From Aeromicrobium sp. 9AM (GTDB taxonomy: Bacteria; Actinomycetota; Actinomycetes; Propionibacteriales; Nocardioidaceae): 64,000 nt of DNA. Shown here piece by piece: positions 31,483 through 42,546 of this stretch; the stretch's first letter is position 1, and each line of letters starts with the position of its first letter. The stretch spans positions 2,031,458 to 2,095,457 of the forward strand of contig NZ_LR733304.1 in NCBI RefSeq assembly GCF_902506105.1, given 5' to 3'. The notes beneath the pieces are model-generated. The model was not told the DNA's origin. It made no database searches and saw nothing but the letters and a program-made list of their open reading frames with translations. The translations under genes were made by a program, and so were the position numbers.

Positions 31483-32670
31483 ATGGCATTCGCAGACGTA
31501 CGTGAGTACACCCACCTGACCGACGAGGAGATCGAGGCCATCGGCCGCGAGCTCGACGAGATCCGCGCCGAGGTCGAGGCCGACCGCGGCCAGGCCGACC
31601 GTGACTACGTCACCCGCATCATCACGCTCCAGCGGCGCCTGGCCGCCGCAGGCCGCATCACGCTGTTCGCGAGCTTCTTCCCGCCGGCCTGGCTCCTCGG
31701 CACTGCGATGCTCGGCTCGGCCAAGATCCTGGAGAACATGGAGATCGGCCACAACACGATGCACGGCCAGTGGGACTGGATGAACGACCCCGAGATCCAC
31801 TCCAGCAACTGGGAGTGGGACACCACCCAGCCCGCCGAGCAGTGGAAGCACTCGCACAACTACATCCACCACCAGTTCACCAACGTGCTGGGCCACGACA
31901 ACGACATCGGGTACGGCATCCTGCGGATGTCGCGCGACCAGAAGTGGACGCCCTACAACCTGGGCCAGCCGGTCTACAACTTCCTGCTCGCCGCGTTCTT
32001 CGAGTGGGGCGTCGCCCTGCACGACCTCGACATCGAGGCGATCCGCAAGGGCAAGAAGGACCCCAAGCTGCTCAAGAAGCAGCTCAAGCAGATCGGCGAG
32101 AAGGTCGGCAAGCAGGGCTTCAAGGACTACCTCATGTATCCCCTGCTTACGGGTCCGTCGTTCTTCAGCACGCTGAGCGCCAACTTCACGGCCAACCTCA
32201 TGCGCAACTTCTGGTCGTACATGATCATCTTCTGCGGCCACTTCCCCGACGGGGCGGTGCACTTCACCGAGGAGGAGCTCGAGGACGAGACCCGCGCGGA
32301 GTGGTACCTGCGCCAGATGCTCGGCTCGGCCAACTTCGAGGGCGGCAAGCTCCTGCACGTCATGAGCGGACAGCTCGGCTACCAGATCGAGCACCACCTG
32401 TTCCCCGACCTGCCCAGCAACCGCTACGCCCACATCGCCGTCAAGGTGCGCGACATCTGCAAGCGGTACGACATCCCCTACACGACCGGTCCGCTCCACA
32501 AGCAGTACGGACAGACGCTGCGGACGATCATGAAGCTGTCACTGCCCAACCGGCGCACGAGCGACAACCCGGCCCCGCTGTCGCCCCGCAAGCGTCGTCG
32601 GCTCGACGATGCCGAGCGCCCGGTACGCCGCACGGAGCTCGGCAAGTGGTCGGGCGCGGCCTCGGCATGA
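31483..32670 (+). CDS. Acyl-CoA delta-9 desaturase, DesA3-like integral membrane enzyme
   Basis: 395 aa. The di-iron His boxes are GHNTMH (about residue 90), HSHNYIHHQ (about 123-131) and QIEHHLFPDLP (about 305). Hydrophobic helices lie between. It introduces a double bond into stearoyl- or palmitoyl-CoA using the upstream reductase. AAGGAGAG at 31471-31478 precedes ATG 31483. A basic Pro-rich C-terminal extension follows the catalytic core. The next gene overlaps its stop. Confidence 0.93.
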   Translation: MAFADVREYTHLTDEEIEAIGRELDEIRAEVEADRGQADRDYVTRIITLQRRLAAAGRITLFASFFPPAWLLGTAMLGSAKILENMEIGHNTMHGQWDWMNDPEIHSSNWEWDTTQPAEQWKHSHNYIHHQFTNVLGHDNDIGYGILRMSRDQKWTPYNLGQPVYNFLLAAFFEWGVALHDLDIEAIRKGKKDPKLLKKQLKQIGEKVGKQGFKDYLMYPLLTGPSFFSTLSANFTANLMRNFWSYMIIFCGHFPDGAVHFTEEELEDETRAEWYLRQMLGSANFEGGKLLHVMSGQLGYQIEHHLFPDLPSNRYAHIAVKVRDICKRYDIPYTTGPLHKQYGQTLRTIMKLSLPNRRTSDNPAPLSPRKRRRLDDAERPVRRTELGKWSGAASA

Positions 32671-33086
32671 GCACGCTGCTCGACGGCCGCCCGAAGGCCG
32701 GCGGGCTGCCCGTGCCGTTCGCGTGCGAGGACGACGGCGGGGCGCTCGACCACTCCCGGGTGGTCAAGCGCCGCGCCATCCGCTGTGCACTGAGCCGGAT
32801 CTGCGGGATCTGCGGCGAGACCCTGTCCCGGCCCGTCACGTTCATCGGTCCGGAGGCAGAGGCGGCCGACGGGTTCTTCACCTTCCCGCCGACCCACCTC
32901 GCGTGCGCCGAGGCCGCGCTGGCGCTGTTCGTGCCGATCGGAGGACGCCACCTGGGTCAGTCCGAGGTGCCGCTGCGGTGGTCGCTCGTCACGACCGGCG
33001 GCTTCGACCTGGTCAGGCCCGACGACCGCGGGGGCGTCGTGCGGTTCCGTCCCAACTCCGTGCTGGAGACCAGGACGTACGACTGA
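32667..33086 (+). CDS. Hypothetical protein with a CxxC pair, coupled to the desaturase
   Basis: 139 aa, family not recognised. It contains one RICGICGET motif (about residues 49-57) and a further Cys in HLACAEAALALF, so it may bind a metal. No membrane segment. It starts at ATG 32667, overlapping the desaturase stop (ATGA), so it is made with the desaturase and may be an accessory of that system. Confidence 0.75.
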   Translation: MSTLLDGRPKAGGLPVPFACEDDGGALDHSRVVKRRAIRCALSRICGICGETLSRPVTFIGPEAEAADGFFTFPPTHLACAEAALALFVPIGGRHLGQSEVPLRWSLVTTGGFDLVRPDDRGGVVRFRPNSVLETRTYD

Positions 33087-33097
33087 CGCCCGCCGCG

Positions 33098-33961
33098 TCA
33101 GACGGCGTCGGACAGGGCGCGGAACTGCTCGTCGGTCAGCTCGATGCCGGCGGCACCGACGTTGTCCTCGAGGTGCGAGACGGTCGACGTGCCGGGGATC
33201 GGCAGCACGACCGGGGAACGCTTGAGCAGCCAGGCGAGCGCGAGCTGCGACGGAGTCGCACCCTGCTCCTTGGCGATCTCGGCAAGCGGTCCGCCGTCCT
33301 CGACGAGGCCACCGGTCGCGAGCGGGAACCACGGGATGAAGCCGATGCCCTTCGCCTCGGCGTGGTCGAGGAGCGCCTCGGCCCGGCGGTCGGCGAGGTT
33401 GTAGAGGTTCTGGACCGACACGATCTCGGCGGTCTTCTGCGCCTCCTTGAGCTCGTCGACGGTGACCTCGCTCAGGCCGATGTGGCGCACCTTGCCCTGC
33501 TTCTGGAGGTCCGCGAACGCGCCGACCTGCTCGGCCACCGGCACCTGCGGGTCGATGCGGTGCAGCTGGATCAGGTCGATGCGCTCGACACCGAGGCGGC
33601 GGAGGCTGAGCTCGACCTGCTGCTTGAGGTACGCGGGCCGGCCGACCGAGATCCACGCTCCCGGACCGGTGCGCACGAGGCCCGCCTTCGTCGCGACGAC
33701 GACGTCATCGGCGTACGGGTGGAGGGCCTCGCGGATGATCTCCTCGGACACGTTGGGGCCGTAGGAGTCCGCCGTGTCGATGAACGTCACGCCGAGCTCG
33801 ACCGCCCGGCGCAGCACGCGGATCGCCTCGTCGCGGTCGCGTGGCTCACCCCACACCCCGGTCCCGGTGATCTGCATGGCGCCGTAGCCGAGGCGGGTGA
33901 CGGGCAGGTCGCCGCCGATCTGGAACGTGCCGGACGTGGTTGCGGAGAGTGAGGAAGTCAT
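33098..33961 (-). CDS. Aldo/keto reductase
   Basis: 287 aa TIM barrel. The catalytic tetrad regions are IDTADSYGP (Asp, Tyr), VVATKAG (Lys) and IQLHRID (His); NADPH-binding end [27 protein letters not shown] is typical. It reduces carbonyls with NADPH. Start ATG 33961, 84 bases from the divergent SDR start at 34046. Substrate unknown. Confidence 0.88.
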   Translation of the reverse strand: MTSSLSATTSGTFQIGGDLPVTRLGYGAMQITGTGVWGEPRDRDEAIRVLRRAVELGVTFIDTADSYGPNVSEEIIREALHPYADDVVVATKAGLVRTGPGAWISVGRPAYLKQQVELSLRRLGVERIDLIQLHRIDPQVPVAEQVGAFADLQKQGKVRHIGLSEVTVDELKEAQKTAEIVSVQNLYNLADRRAEALLDHAEAKGIGFIPWFPLATGGLVEDGGPLAEIAKEQGATPSQLALAWLLKRSPVVLPIPGTSTVSHLEDNVGAAGIELTDEQFRALSDAV

Positions 33962-34045
33962 GCCGTGATCAAGGAGCGCCGATGCCGGCTTATTCCGCTC
34001 ACCATCCGTGGGGGGCCGTTGTCGTGGCGTGCCAGAGTGGTTCGC

Positions 34046-34840
34046 ATGCAGATCGACCTCGGCGGACGCACCGCTCTCGTGACCGGATCGACGCAGGGCA
34101 TCGGCCTGGCGATCGCCACTGCCCTCGCCAGTGCCGGAGCGCGGGTGGGGGTGAACGGTCGCAGCGACGAGTCCGTCTCCCGCGCCGTCGCCGAGATCCG
34201 CGAGTCGTTGCCGGACGCCGATCTCGTCGGCGTCGCCGCCGACGTCACCACGGAGGCCGGTGTGGCCCACGTCGTCTCGCTGCTGCCCGAGATCGACATC
34301 CTCACCAACAACCTCGGCATCTTCGAGGCCCGCCCGGCGCTCGAGATCACCGACGAGGAGTGGCAGCGCTACTTCGACGTCAACGTCATGAGCGCGGTCC
34401 GCCTCATCCGTACCTATCTGCCCGGCATGATGGCGCGAGGCTGGGGACGCGTGCAGAACATCGCCAGCGACTCCGCCGTCGTGATCCCGGTCGAGATGGT
34501 GCACTACGGGATGTCCAAGACCGCGCTCCTGGCCGTCTCGCGTGGGTTCGCCAAGGAGGCGGCCGGCTCCGGCGTCACGGTCAACTCCGTCATCGCCGGG
34601 CCGACGCACACGGGCGGCGTCGAGGACTTCGTCCGGTCCCTGGTCGGCGACGACCTGCCATGGGACGAGGCGCAGGCCGAGTTCATGCGGGTCCACCGCC
34701 CGCAGTCACTGCTGCAGCGTCTGATCGAGCCCGAGGAGATCGGCAACCTCGTCGCCTACCTCAGCTCGCCGCTGGCATCGGCGACCACGGGTGCTGCCGT
34801 ACGCGTCGACGGTGGCTACGTCGACTCGATCGTGCCCTGA
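34046..34840 (+). CDS. Short-chain dehydrogenase/reductase
   Basis: 264 aa. Rossmann motif TGSTQGIG at residues about 13-20, NNLG in place of the usual NNAG, and catalytic Ser/Tyr/Lys (NIASDS, then YGMSK). Shift from NNAG to NNLG is tolerated in some SDRs. ATG 34046 was chosen because the upstream in-frame stretch is not SDR-like. Divergent from the aldo/keto reductase; end meets the convergent Ddn-like gene one base apart. Confidence 0.86.
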   Translation: MQIDLGGRTALVTGSTQGIGLAIATALASAGARVGVNGRSDESVSRAVAEIRESLPDADLVGVAADVTTEAGVAHVVSLLPEIDILTNNLGIFEARPALEITDEEWQRYFDVNVMSAVRLIRTYLPGMMARGWGRVQNIASDSAVVIPVEMVHYGMSKTALLAVSRGFAKEAAGSGVTVNSVIAGPTHTGGVEDFVRSLVGDDLPWDEAQAEFMRVHRPQSLLQRLIEPEEIGNLVAYLSSPLASATTGAAVRVDGGYVDSIVP

Positions 34841-34841
34841 C

Positions 34842-35279
34842 TCAGTCCACCGGGGTGAGCAGGATGACGGGGATGAGCCGCTCGGTCCTGGTCTGGTAGT
34901 CCGCATAGTCCGGCCAGGTCTCGACGGCCCGCTTCCACCAGATCTCGCGCTCCTCGCCGCTGAGCTCGCGCGGCGCGTAGTCCTTGCGCACCGGGCCGTC
35001 CTGGAGCTCGACGAACGGTGCGCCGACGACGTTGTGATACCAGGTCGGGTGCTTCGGCGCCCCGCCGCGCGACGCGACGATGGCGTACTCGCCGTTGTGC
35101 TCGACCCGCATCAGCGGGGTCTTGCGGAGCTTGCCCGACGAGGCGCCGATCGACGTCATCAGGACGATCGGCCGACCCTCCAGGGTGTTGCCCTCCGCGC
35201 CGTTGGTTCGTTCGAACAGCTCGGCCTGCTCGCGGGCCCAGTCGGACTGGCTTGGTGCGTACTCTCCGGTCAATGGCAT
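34842..35279 (-). CDS. Deazaflavin (F420)-dependent nitroreductase-family protein, Ddn-like
   Basis: 145 aa. Family blocks are [35 protein letters not shown] and [21 protein letters not shown], typical of Ddn/FDOR-A split-barrel enzymes that use reduced coenzyme F420, or of related F420/FMN binders. Implies F420 metabolism in the host. It converges with the SDR gene. The physiological substrate (possibly a quinone) is not known. Confidence 0.85.
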   Translation of the reverse strand: MPLTGEYAPSQSDWAREQAELFERTNGAEGNTLEGRPIVLMTSIGASSGKLRKTPLMRVEHNGEYAIVASRGGAPKHPTWYHNVVGAPFVELQDGPVRKDYAPRELSGEEREIWWKRAVETWPDYADYQTRTERLIPVILLTPVD

Positions 35280-35340
35280 GCCTCAAGCCTGTCAGAGACC
35301 TCCCAGCCCTCCGCGTGCCGTCTCACGGCATGATCGAGTC

Positions 35341-36318
35341 ATGGACCACGTGAAGCTGGGCACCAGCGATCTCGACGTCTCGGCGATCATCCTCGGCTGC
35401 ATGAGCTACGGCGACCCGGACCGCGGCACGCATCCATGGACGCTCCCGGAGGAGCAGAGCCGGCCGTTCATCCAGCAGGCCATCGAGGCCGGCATCACGA
35501 CGTTCGACACCGCCAACATGTACTCCGACGGCAGCAGCGAGGAGATCATCGGCCGCGCGCTCTCCGACTTCGCCCGACGCGAGGACGTGGTCATCGCGAC
35601 CAAGCTGTTCTACCCGATGGGCGACGATCCGCAGAGCGGTGGCCTGTCGCGCGGAGCCGTACGCACGCAGATCGACGCGAGCCTCCGCCGGCTCGGCACG
35701 GACTACGTCGATCTCTACCAGATCCACCGCTGGGACCCGGACGTCCCGATCGAGGAGACGATGGAGGCGCTCGACGAGGTGGTCCAGGCCGGCAAGGCGC
35801 GCTTCATCGGCGCGTCCTCGATGTATGCCTGGCAGCTCGCGCAGGCGCAGCACGCGGCCGACCTCAACGGCTGGACGCCGTTCATCTCGATGCAGGACCA
35901 GTACAACCTCGTCCAGCGCGAGGAGGAGCGCGAGATGCACCCGTTCTGCCTCGACGAGGGCATCGGCGTCATCCCGTGGAGCCCGCTCGCCCGCGGCCGC
36001 CTGACCCGCGACTGGGACGACCTGAGCACGAGCCGCAGCGCCGGCGATGCCGTCGCCAAGGGCTACTACCAGCAGGCCGAGGACTCCGACCGTGCCATCT
36101 CCGCGGCGGTCGGCGAGATCGCCACCGAACGCGGGGTGTCACGCGCGCAGGTCGCCCTCGCGTGGGTGCGTCAGCACGAGGTCGTCACCGCGCCGATCGT
36201 CGGCGCCACGAAGGCCCTGCACCTCACGGACGCGGTCGCCTCGCTCGAGATCACCCTCAGCGACGACGAGATCGCCAGGCTCGAGGCCCCGTACGTCCCC
36301 CGGCAGCCCGAGTTCTGA
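35341..36318 (+). CDS. Aldo/keto reductase (YajO/IolS-like)
   Basis: 325 aa. N-terminal VKLGTSDLDVSAIILGCMSYGDP, catalytic DTANMYSDGSSEE, ATKLF and YQIHRWDPD, and cofactor-binding PIVGATKALHLTDAV. The long form with inserted loop (RLTRDWDDLSTSRSAGD) fits the YajO/potassium-channel-beta-like group. Cytoplasmic NADPH-dependent carbonyl reductase; substrate unknown. Start ATG 35341, 61 bases from the divergent Ddn-like gene. Confidence 0.87.
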   Translation: MDHVKLGTSDLDVSAIILGCMSYGDPDRGTHPWTLPEEQSRPFIQQAIEAGITTFDTANMYSDGSSEEIIGRALSDFARREDVVIATKLFYPMGDDPQSGGLSRGAVRTQIDASLRRLGTDYVDLYQIHRWDPDVPIEETMEALDEVVQAGKARFIGASSMYAWQLAQAQHAADLNGWTPFISMQDQYNLVQREEEREMHPFCLDEGIGVIPWSPLARGRLTRDWDDLSTSRSAGDAVAKGYYQQAEDSDRAISAAVGEIATERGVSRAQVALAWVRQHEVVTAPIVGATKALHLTDAVASLEITLSDDEIARLEAPYVPRQPEF

Positions 36319-36469
36319 CGATCGTCACCCTGCGACCCCGTCCGTTGGTGTGATCTTCGGCCCAAGTTCGGCAGTCCGCCTCCATGGACGGGCAGCATGA
36401 AGCACACTTGTGCCGGGAGGGTTTGAAGGGGCGAGCCATGCTTGCAGTCGTGACACCTGGCGGTCGACG

Positions 36470-38437
<1,968 letters not shown>

Positions 38438-38438
<1 letters not shown>

Positions 38439-39181
38439 CAAGCGTCGTCTCCGGGCGGCACCATCGGCTTGCGGAGGTAGAGCACCATGCTCTTGCCGAT
38501 CAGCGGGTTCAGCGCGCGCTCGGCCAGCCGCGTCGCGGTGCTGTAGCCACGGGTCTTCATGATGTCCCAGACCAGGACCTGGTGGTACGCCTTGACGAGC
38601 GGGTTGTCGTCGTTCTTGACGCCAACAGCGCACTTGAGCCACCAGTAGGGCGAGTGCAGGCCGTGTGCGTAGTCGATGCCGTCGAACGTCATGCCGGCGT
38701 TCTCGAGCTTGCCGATCAGCTCCTTGTCGGAGTAGATCCTGATGTGGCCGCCCGGCGTGTTGTGGTAGTCGTCGGACAGCTTCCAGCACACGATCTCCGG
38801 CAGCCAGCGAGGCACCGTGACCGCCATCGTGCCGCCGGGACGCAGGACCCGGACGAGCTCGTTGATCGCCTGGATGTCGGCCGGTATGTGCTCCAGCACC
38901 TCCGACGCGACGACGCGGTCGAACTCGCCGTCGGCGAACGGCAGCGCGAGGGCGTCGCCCTCCTTGATGTCGGCGGAGGCACCCTCGGGGACCTCGCCGG
39001 CCTCCTTCATCGCGCCGAACAGGTCCAGCACGTTGGAGAGCTCGTCGGCGTCCTGGTCGAACGCGATGACGTCGGCGCCGCGGCGGTACATCTCGAACGC
39101 GTGCCGGCCGGCGCCGCAGCCCATGTCGATGACCCGGTCGCCGGGACGCAGTCCCAACCGGTCGAAATCAACGGTCAGCAT
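38438..39181 (-). CDS. Class I SAM-dependent methyltransferase
   Basis: 247 aa. Motif I VIDMGCGAGRHAFEMYRRGADVIAFD (about residues 18-43), then FDRVVASEVLEHIPADIQAINELVRVLRPGG. The C-terminal half has a PYWWLKC segment and a membrane-associating look. ATG 39181 lies inside the end of the glycosyltransferase gene (14-base overlap), and the next gene overlaps its stop, so the three genes are coupled. Probably methylates a glycolipid or isoprenoid-linked intermediate; inference from context. Confidence 0.87.
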
Positions 39182-40433
39182 GGTTCTTCTCCTCTGGTGC
39201 GGACGCCGCACTCGCAGCGATCACTTCTTCGTACGCCGCGGCGGTGGCAGCCGCCACCGCACGCCAGCTGAACATCTCCAGGACTCGCTGACGGCCGGCG
39301 CGGCCCATCGCGGTGCGCCGCTCCGGGTCGTCCAGCAGCTCCACGATCGCGGCCTCGAGCTCGCCGACGTCGCCGGGCGGCACGAGGATCGCGCACGCGC
39401 CGTCGTCGCCGACGACCTCGGGGATCGCGCCGGCCCGGCTGACGACCAGGGGGGTCTCGCAGGCCATGAGCTCGGCGGTCGGGAGCGAGAAGCCTTCGTA
39501 CAGCGACGGCACGCAGGCGACCTCGGCCGAACCCATGACGTCGACGAGCTCGGCGTCGCTGATGCCGTTGACGAACCTGACGTCGTCGGCGATGCCCAAC
39601 TCGTCGATGAGCCGCTCGGTGCGGCCACCGGGCTTGAGCGTCGTGACGAGCAGCAGCTCGACGTCGCGCTCGGTTCGCAGCTTGGCGAACGCCTCCAGCA
39701 ACGTGGCGATGCCCTTCATCGGGGCATCGGCGCTGGCCATCGCGACGATCCGTCCGGGCACGCGAGGGGCGGTCGGCGGGACGAACACGTCGTCGACGCC
39801 CAGCGTGATGACCTCGAGCCGCGACGGGTCGACCCCGAAGTCGGTGATGATGTCGCGCCGGCTGGACTCCGACACCGTGAGGATCTTGGGGAGCTGCCGG
39901 GCGACCTTCTTCTGCATGCCCAGGAAGCCGTACCAGCGACGCAGGCTGAGCTTCTTGCGCAGCGTCGGCGCGTTGGCGATGTCGATGCGGCGGTCGAACG
40001 TGATCGGGTGATGGATCGTGGTGATCAGCGGGAAGCCCTGCTCGGCGATGTCGAGCATGCCGAAGCCGACGGTCTGGTTGTCGTGCACGATGTCGAAGTC
40101 GCCGCGGCGGCCCTTGAGGAGTCGCGCCACGCGCTTGCTGAACGTCTTGGGCTCGGGGAAGCCGGCGGTCCACATCGTCAGGACCTCTTCGACGTCGATG
40201 AGGTCGCGGAACTCCTTGGGTCGCGGCGTGCGGAACGGATCGGGCTCGCGGTAGAGGTCCAGCGAGGGGACCTTGGTCAGCGCGACCCCTTCGTCGAGCT
40301 CCGGATAGGGCTGGCCGGAGAACACCTCGACGGTATGACCGAGGGCCACCAGCTCACGACTGAGGTGGCGGACGTAGACGCCCTGACCGCCGCAGTGTGG
40401 CTTGCTGCGGTAGGACATGAGTGCGATGCGCAA
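39168..40433 (-). CDS. GT4-family glycosyltransferase
   Basis: 421 aa, GT-B fold. N-terminal MSYRSKPHCGGQGVYVRHLSREL binds the acceptor side; C-terminal SLYEGFSLPTAELMACETPLV has the E-x7-E donor-binding motif, after GRIVAMASADAPMKG. It transfers a sugar from a nucleotide donor, probably to a lipid or polysaccharide. I take TTG 40433, which has GGAGG six bases upstream; the longer in-frame start has no ribosome site. First gene of a three-gene operon. Confidence 0.9.
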   Translation of the reverse strand: MRIALMSYRSKPHCGGQGVYVRHLSRELVALGHTVEVFSGQPYPELDEGVALTKVPSLDLYREPDPFRTPRPKEFRDLIDVEEVLTMWTAGFPEPKTFSKRVARLLKGRRGDFDIVHDNQTVGFGMLDIAEQGFPLITTIHHPITFDRRIDIANAPTLRKKLSLRRWYGFLGMQKKVARQLPKILTVSESSRRDIITDFGVDPSRLEVITLGVDDVFVPPTAPRVPGRIVAMASADAPMKGIATLLEAFAKLRTERDVELLLVTTLKPGGRTERLIDELGIADDVRFVNGISDAELVDVMGSAEVACVPSLYEGFSLPTAELMACETPLVVSRAGAIPEVVGDDGACAILVPPGDVGELEAAIVELLDDPERRTAMGRAGRQRVLEMFSWRAVAAATAAAYEEVIAASAASAPEEKNHADR

Positions 40434-40521
40434 GTGCCGCCTCCGGTTACTGGCTGGTAGTGAAGTTGTATCACCCGGCGCCGCATCAGCGATGACGCGC
40501 CTTGTCGAGGACGCCGTCATC

Positions 40522-41301
40522 TCACGAGCGAGCGCCCTGGCCGCTGTTGCCGGGATAGAAGGAGTGGGTCGCGGTGACGCCGCCGTCGACCGCGAACTCG
40601 CCGCCGGTGGTGTAGCCGCTCTCGTCGCCGGCCAGGTAGACGTACAGCGGCGCGACGTCGTCGGGGGTGCCGACCCGCTCGAGCGGGACTCGGGTCGCGC
40701 CCCACTGCATCGCGGCCTCGCCGCCGACCTCGCGGGTCATGCCCGTGTCGATCATGCCGGGGTGCACCGAGTTGACCCGCACGCCGTACGCCCCGAGCTC
40801 GACCGCGGCCGCCTTGGTCATGCCGCGGATCGCGAACTTCGTCCCGGTGTATGCCGTGAGGGACGCCATGCCGGCCAGGCCCTCGACCGACGAGCAGTTG
40901 ATGATCGACCCCTGCCGGTGCTGCTTCATCGACGCCGCTACAGCCCGCATGCCGAGGAAGCAGCCGCGCATGTTGACGTTGATCAGCAGGTCGAGATCGT
41001 CGAGCGGCATCGTGTCGACCTCGCCGAAGCGCAGGACGCCGGCGTTGTTGACGAGCACGTTTATCGGCGCGCCGAGCTGCGCCTCGGCCTCGGCTACCAG
41101 CCGGTCCCACGACGCCGGGTCGCTGACGTCGTGGTGGCTGTACGACGCCGCGTCGCCCAGCTCGTCGGCGAGGGCAGATCCGTCCGCGACGTCGGCGATG
41201 ACGACCCGCGCACCCTCGGCGACGAACGCGCGGGCGATCGCCGCGCCCTGTCCTTGGGCGGCGCCCGTGATGATGGCGTGCTTGTCCTTGAGGCGAGACA
41301 T
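40522..41301 (-). CDS. SDR, 3-alpha/20-beta-hydroxysteroid-dehydrogenase-like
   Basis: 259 aa. NAD motif TGAAQGQG, NNAG, and catalytic Ser (NCSSVEG) with YTGTK. Overall it resembles mycobacterial FabG3 (Rv2002), a 3-alpha/20-beta-hydroxysteroid dehydrogenase: the SIINCSSVEGLAG and SVHPGMIDTGMT segments are close. It lies 23 bases after another SDR in a KstR-box-controlled unit starting with a ferredoxin, which supports a steroid substrate. The exact position oxidised is not determined. Confidence 0.82.
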   Translation of the reverse strand: MSRLKDKHAIITGAAQGQGAAIARAFVAEGARVVIADVADGSALADELGDAASYSHHDVSDPASWDRLVAEAEAQLGAPINVLVNNAGVLRFGEVDTMPLDDLDLLINVNMRGCFLGMRAVAASMKQHRQGSIINCSSVEGLAGMASLTAYTGTKFAIRGMTKAAAVELGAYGVRVNSVHPGMIDTGMTREVGGEAAMQWGATRVPLERVGTPDDVAPLYVYLAGDESGYTTGGEFAVDGGVTATHSFYPGNSGQGARS

Positions 41302-41324
41302 CGTTCTCCTTGTGCGTACGGGGG

Positions 41325-42218
41325 TCAGAGCGTGAGGATCGAGTCGGCAGCGAACGAGACCTCTGGATCGCGGCCGGCGAAGAAGTCGCCGAGGGACCGG
41401 TCGAGCTCGGCGGTCGACCAGACATCGGCCTCGGTGTCGAACCGGCGCTCGACGACCGGAGCGGCCAGGACCGCCACCATCCCGCCGTAGACGACGAACA
41501 CCTGTCCGCTGATGCGCGCCGCAGCCGGCGAGGCGAGGTAGGCGACCAGGGGCGCCACGTGGTCGGGGCTGTAGGGATCGATCGCGCTGCCGGACTCGTC
41601 GGGGCCGAACACGTCGGCGGTCATCGCCGTGCGGGCTCGCGGGCAGATGGCGTTGGCGCGTACGCCGATGCGGGACAGCCCGCGTGCGGTCGACAGGGTC
41701 AGCGCGGTGATGCCGCCCTTGGCCGCCGCGTAGTTGGCCTGACCGGGCGAGCCGGTGAGGAACGCCTCGGAGGCGGTGTTGACCACGCTTGCGTCGACGC
41801 TCGTGCCGGTCTCCTTGGCGACCTGGCGCCAGTGCGCTGCGGCGTTGCGCGAGAGCAGGAAGTGACCGCGCAGGTGGATGCGGATGACGAGGTCGAACTC
41901 CTCGTCCGACATGTTGAACAGCATCCGGTCACGAGTGACGCCGGCGTTGTTGACGAGGATGTCGATGGCCCCATACGTCTCGAGGGCGGTCTGCATGATC
42001 AGGTCCGCGGTCGACCGCTCGCCGACGTCACCTGCTGCGACGGCCACCTCGGCGCCCAGCGCCTTGATCTCCGCAGCGGTCTCGTCAGCGGCGCCCGGCA
42101 GGTCGTTCAGCACGATCCGGGCACCCGCCCCGGCGAGCGCGAGGGCCTCGGCACGGCCGAGTCCTGCACCTGCGCCGGTGACGACGGCGACCTTGCCGTC
42201 GAGCGACGTCGAAGTCAT
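41325..42218 (-). CDS. SDR of the steroid cluster (Rv3502c-like)
   Basis: 297 aa. TGAGAGLG cofactor motif, NNAG, and SEAFLTGSPGQANYAAAK with catalytic Tyr/Lys. A C-terminal extension of some 50 residues beyond the SDR core (VVERRFDTEADVWSTAELDR) is shared with Rv3502c-type enzymes, which sit beside the ferredoxin FdxD at the mycobacterial mce4 locus; the same neighbour is present here. Likely oxidises a hydroxyacyl-CoA or hydroxysteroid in sterol breakdown. Confidence 0.82.
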   Translation of the reverse strand: MTSTSLDGKVAVVTGAGAGLGRAEALALAGAGARIVLNDLPGAADETAAEIKALGAEVAVAAGDVGERSTADLIMQTALETYGAIDILVNNAGVTRDRMLFNMSDEEFDLVIRIHLRGHFLLSRNAAAHWRQVAKETGTSVDASVVNTASEAFLTGSPGQANYAAAKGGITALTLSTARGLSRIGVRANAICPRARTAMTADVFGPDESGSAIDPYSPDHVAPLVAYLASPAAARISGQVFVVYGGMVAVLAAPVVERRFDTEADVWSTAELDRSLGDFFAGRDPEVSFAADSILTL

Positions 42219-42268
42219 GCCGTCACCTCCGTCAAAAAGGCACCGTACGGACGCAACGGCATGACAGC

Positions 42269-42297
42269 CTCTCGTTTCGCTCGCTGGCGCTCGCTCA
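42269..42297 (-). repeat. Stop-anchored repeat after the ferredoxin gene
   Basis: On the minus strand the TGA stop (42297-42295) opens TGAGCGAGCGCCAGCGAGCG, followed by AAACGAGA. It occupies the gap between the ferredoxin gene and the SDR gene; same family as copies near 15113, 25321 and 60368. Confidence 0.65.
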
Positions 42298-42495
42298 TGC
42301 GCCGTCGGCGATGCGCAGGGCCGACTTCGGGCACGACGCGACTGCCCGCTCGACGCGTGAGCGGTTCTCGTCGGTCACCGTCGGGTCCTCGACCTGCAGC
42401 TGGTCGTCGTCATCGACGAAGAACATGTCCGGTGCCGTCGCCTCGCACAAGGCGTTCGCCTCGCAGACGTCGTAGTCGACCTCAACCCTTGCCAT
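42295..42495 (-). CDS. fdxD: [3Fe-4S]-type ferredoxin, FdxD-like
   Basis: 66 aa. Cys11 and Cys17 (VCEANALCEA) and Cys55 (ASCPKSAL) give the three-cysteine pattern of single-cluster [3Fe-4S] ferredoxins that serve cytochromes P450 and other oxygenases. It equals mycobacterial FdxD (Rv3503c) in size and neighbours. GGAGG precedes ATG 42495 by ten bases, and a KstR-type site lies 35 bases upstream. Redox partner not in this unit; a steroid P450 is plausible. Confidence 0.88.
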   Translation of the reverse strand: MARVEVDYDVCEANALCEATAPDMFFVDDDDQLQVEDPTVTDENRSRVERAVASCPKSALRIADGA

Positions 42496-42520
42496 CAGTG
42501 ACCCGCCTCCTCGCTCGCTG

Positions 42521-42526
42521 AGCGTA
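42521..42526 (-). promoter_or_regulatory. Candidate -10 element of the fdxD unit
   Basis: Minus-strand TACGCT, just downstream of the KstR-type site and upstream of the fdxD ribosome site. The identical hexamer occurs in the echA19 promoter at 63257-63262, also next to a KstR-type site. Confidence 0.45.
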
Positions 42527-42529
42527 GAA

Positions 42530-42545
42530 CTAGAACGTGTTCTAG
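42530..42545. promoter_or_regulatory. KstR-type operator upstream of fdxD
   Basis: CTAGAACGTGTTCTAG: 7-bp arms CTAGAAC/GTTCTAG around GT. Positions 42531-42544 match TNNAACNNGTTNNA, the published KstR consensus, at every fixed base. It sits one base from the end of the Mce-associated gene and controls the fdxD-SDR-SDR unit. Confidence 0.85.
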
Positions 42546-42546
42546 C

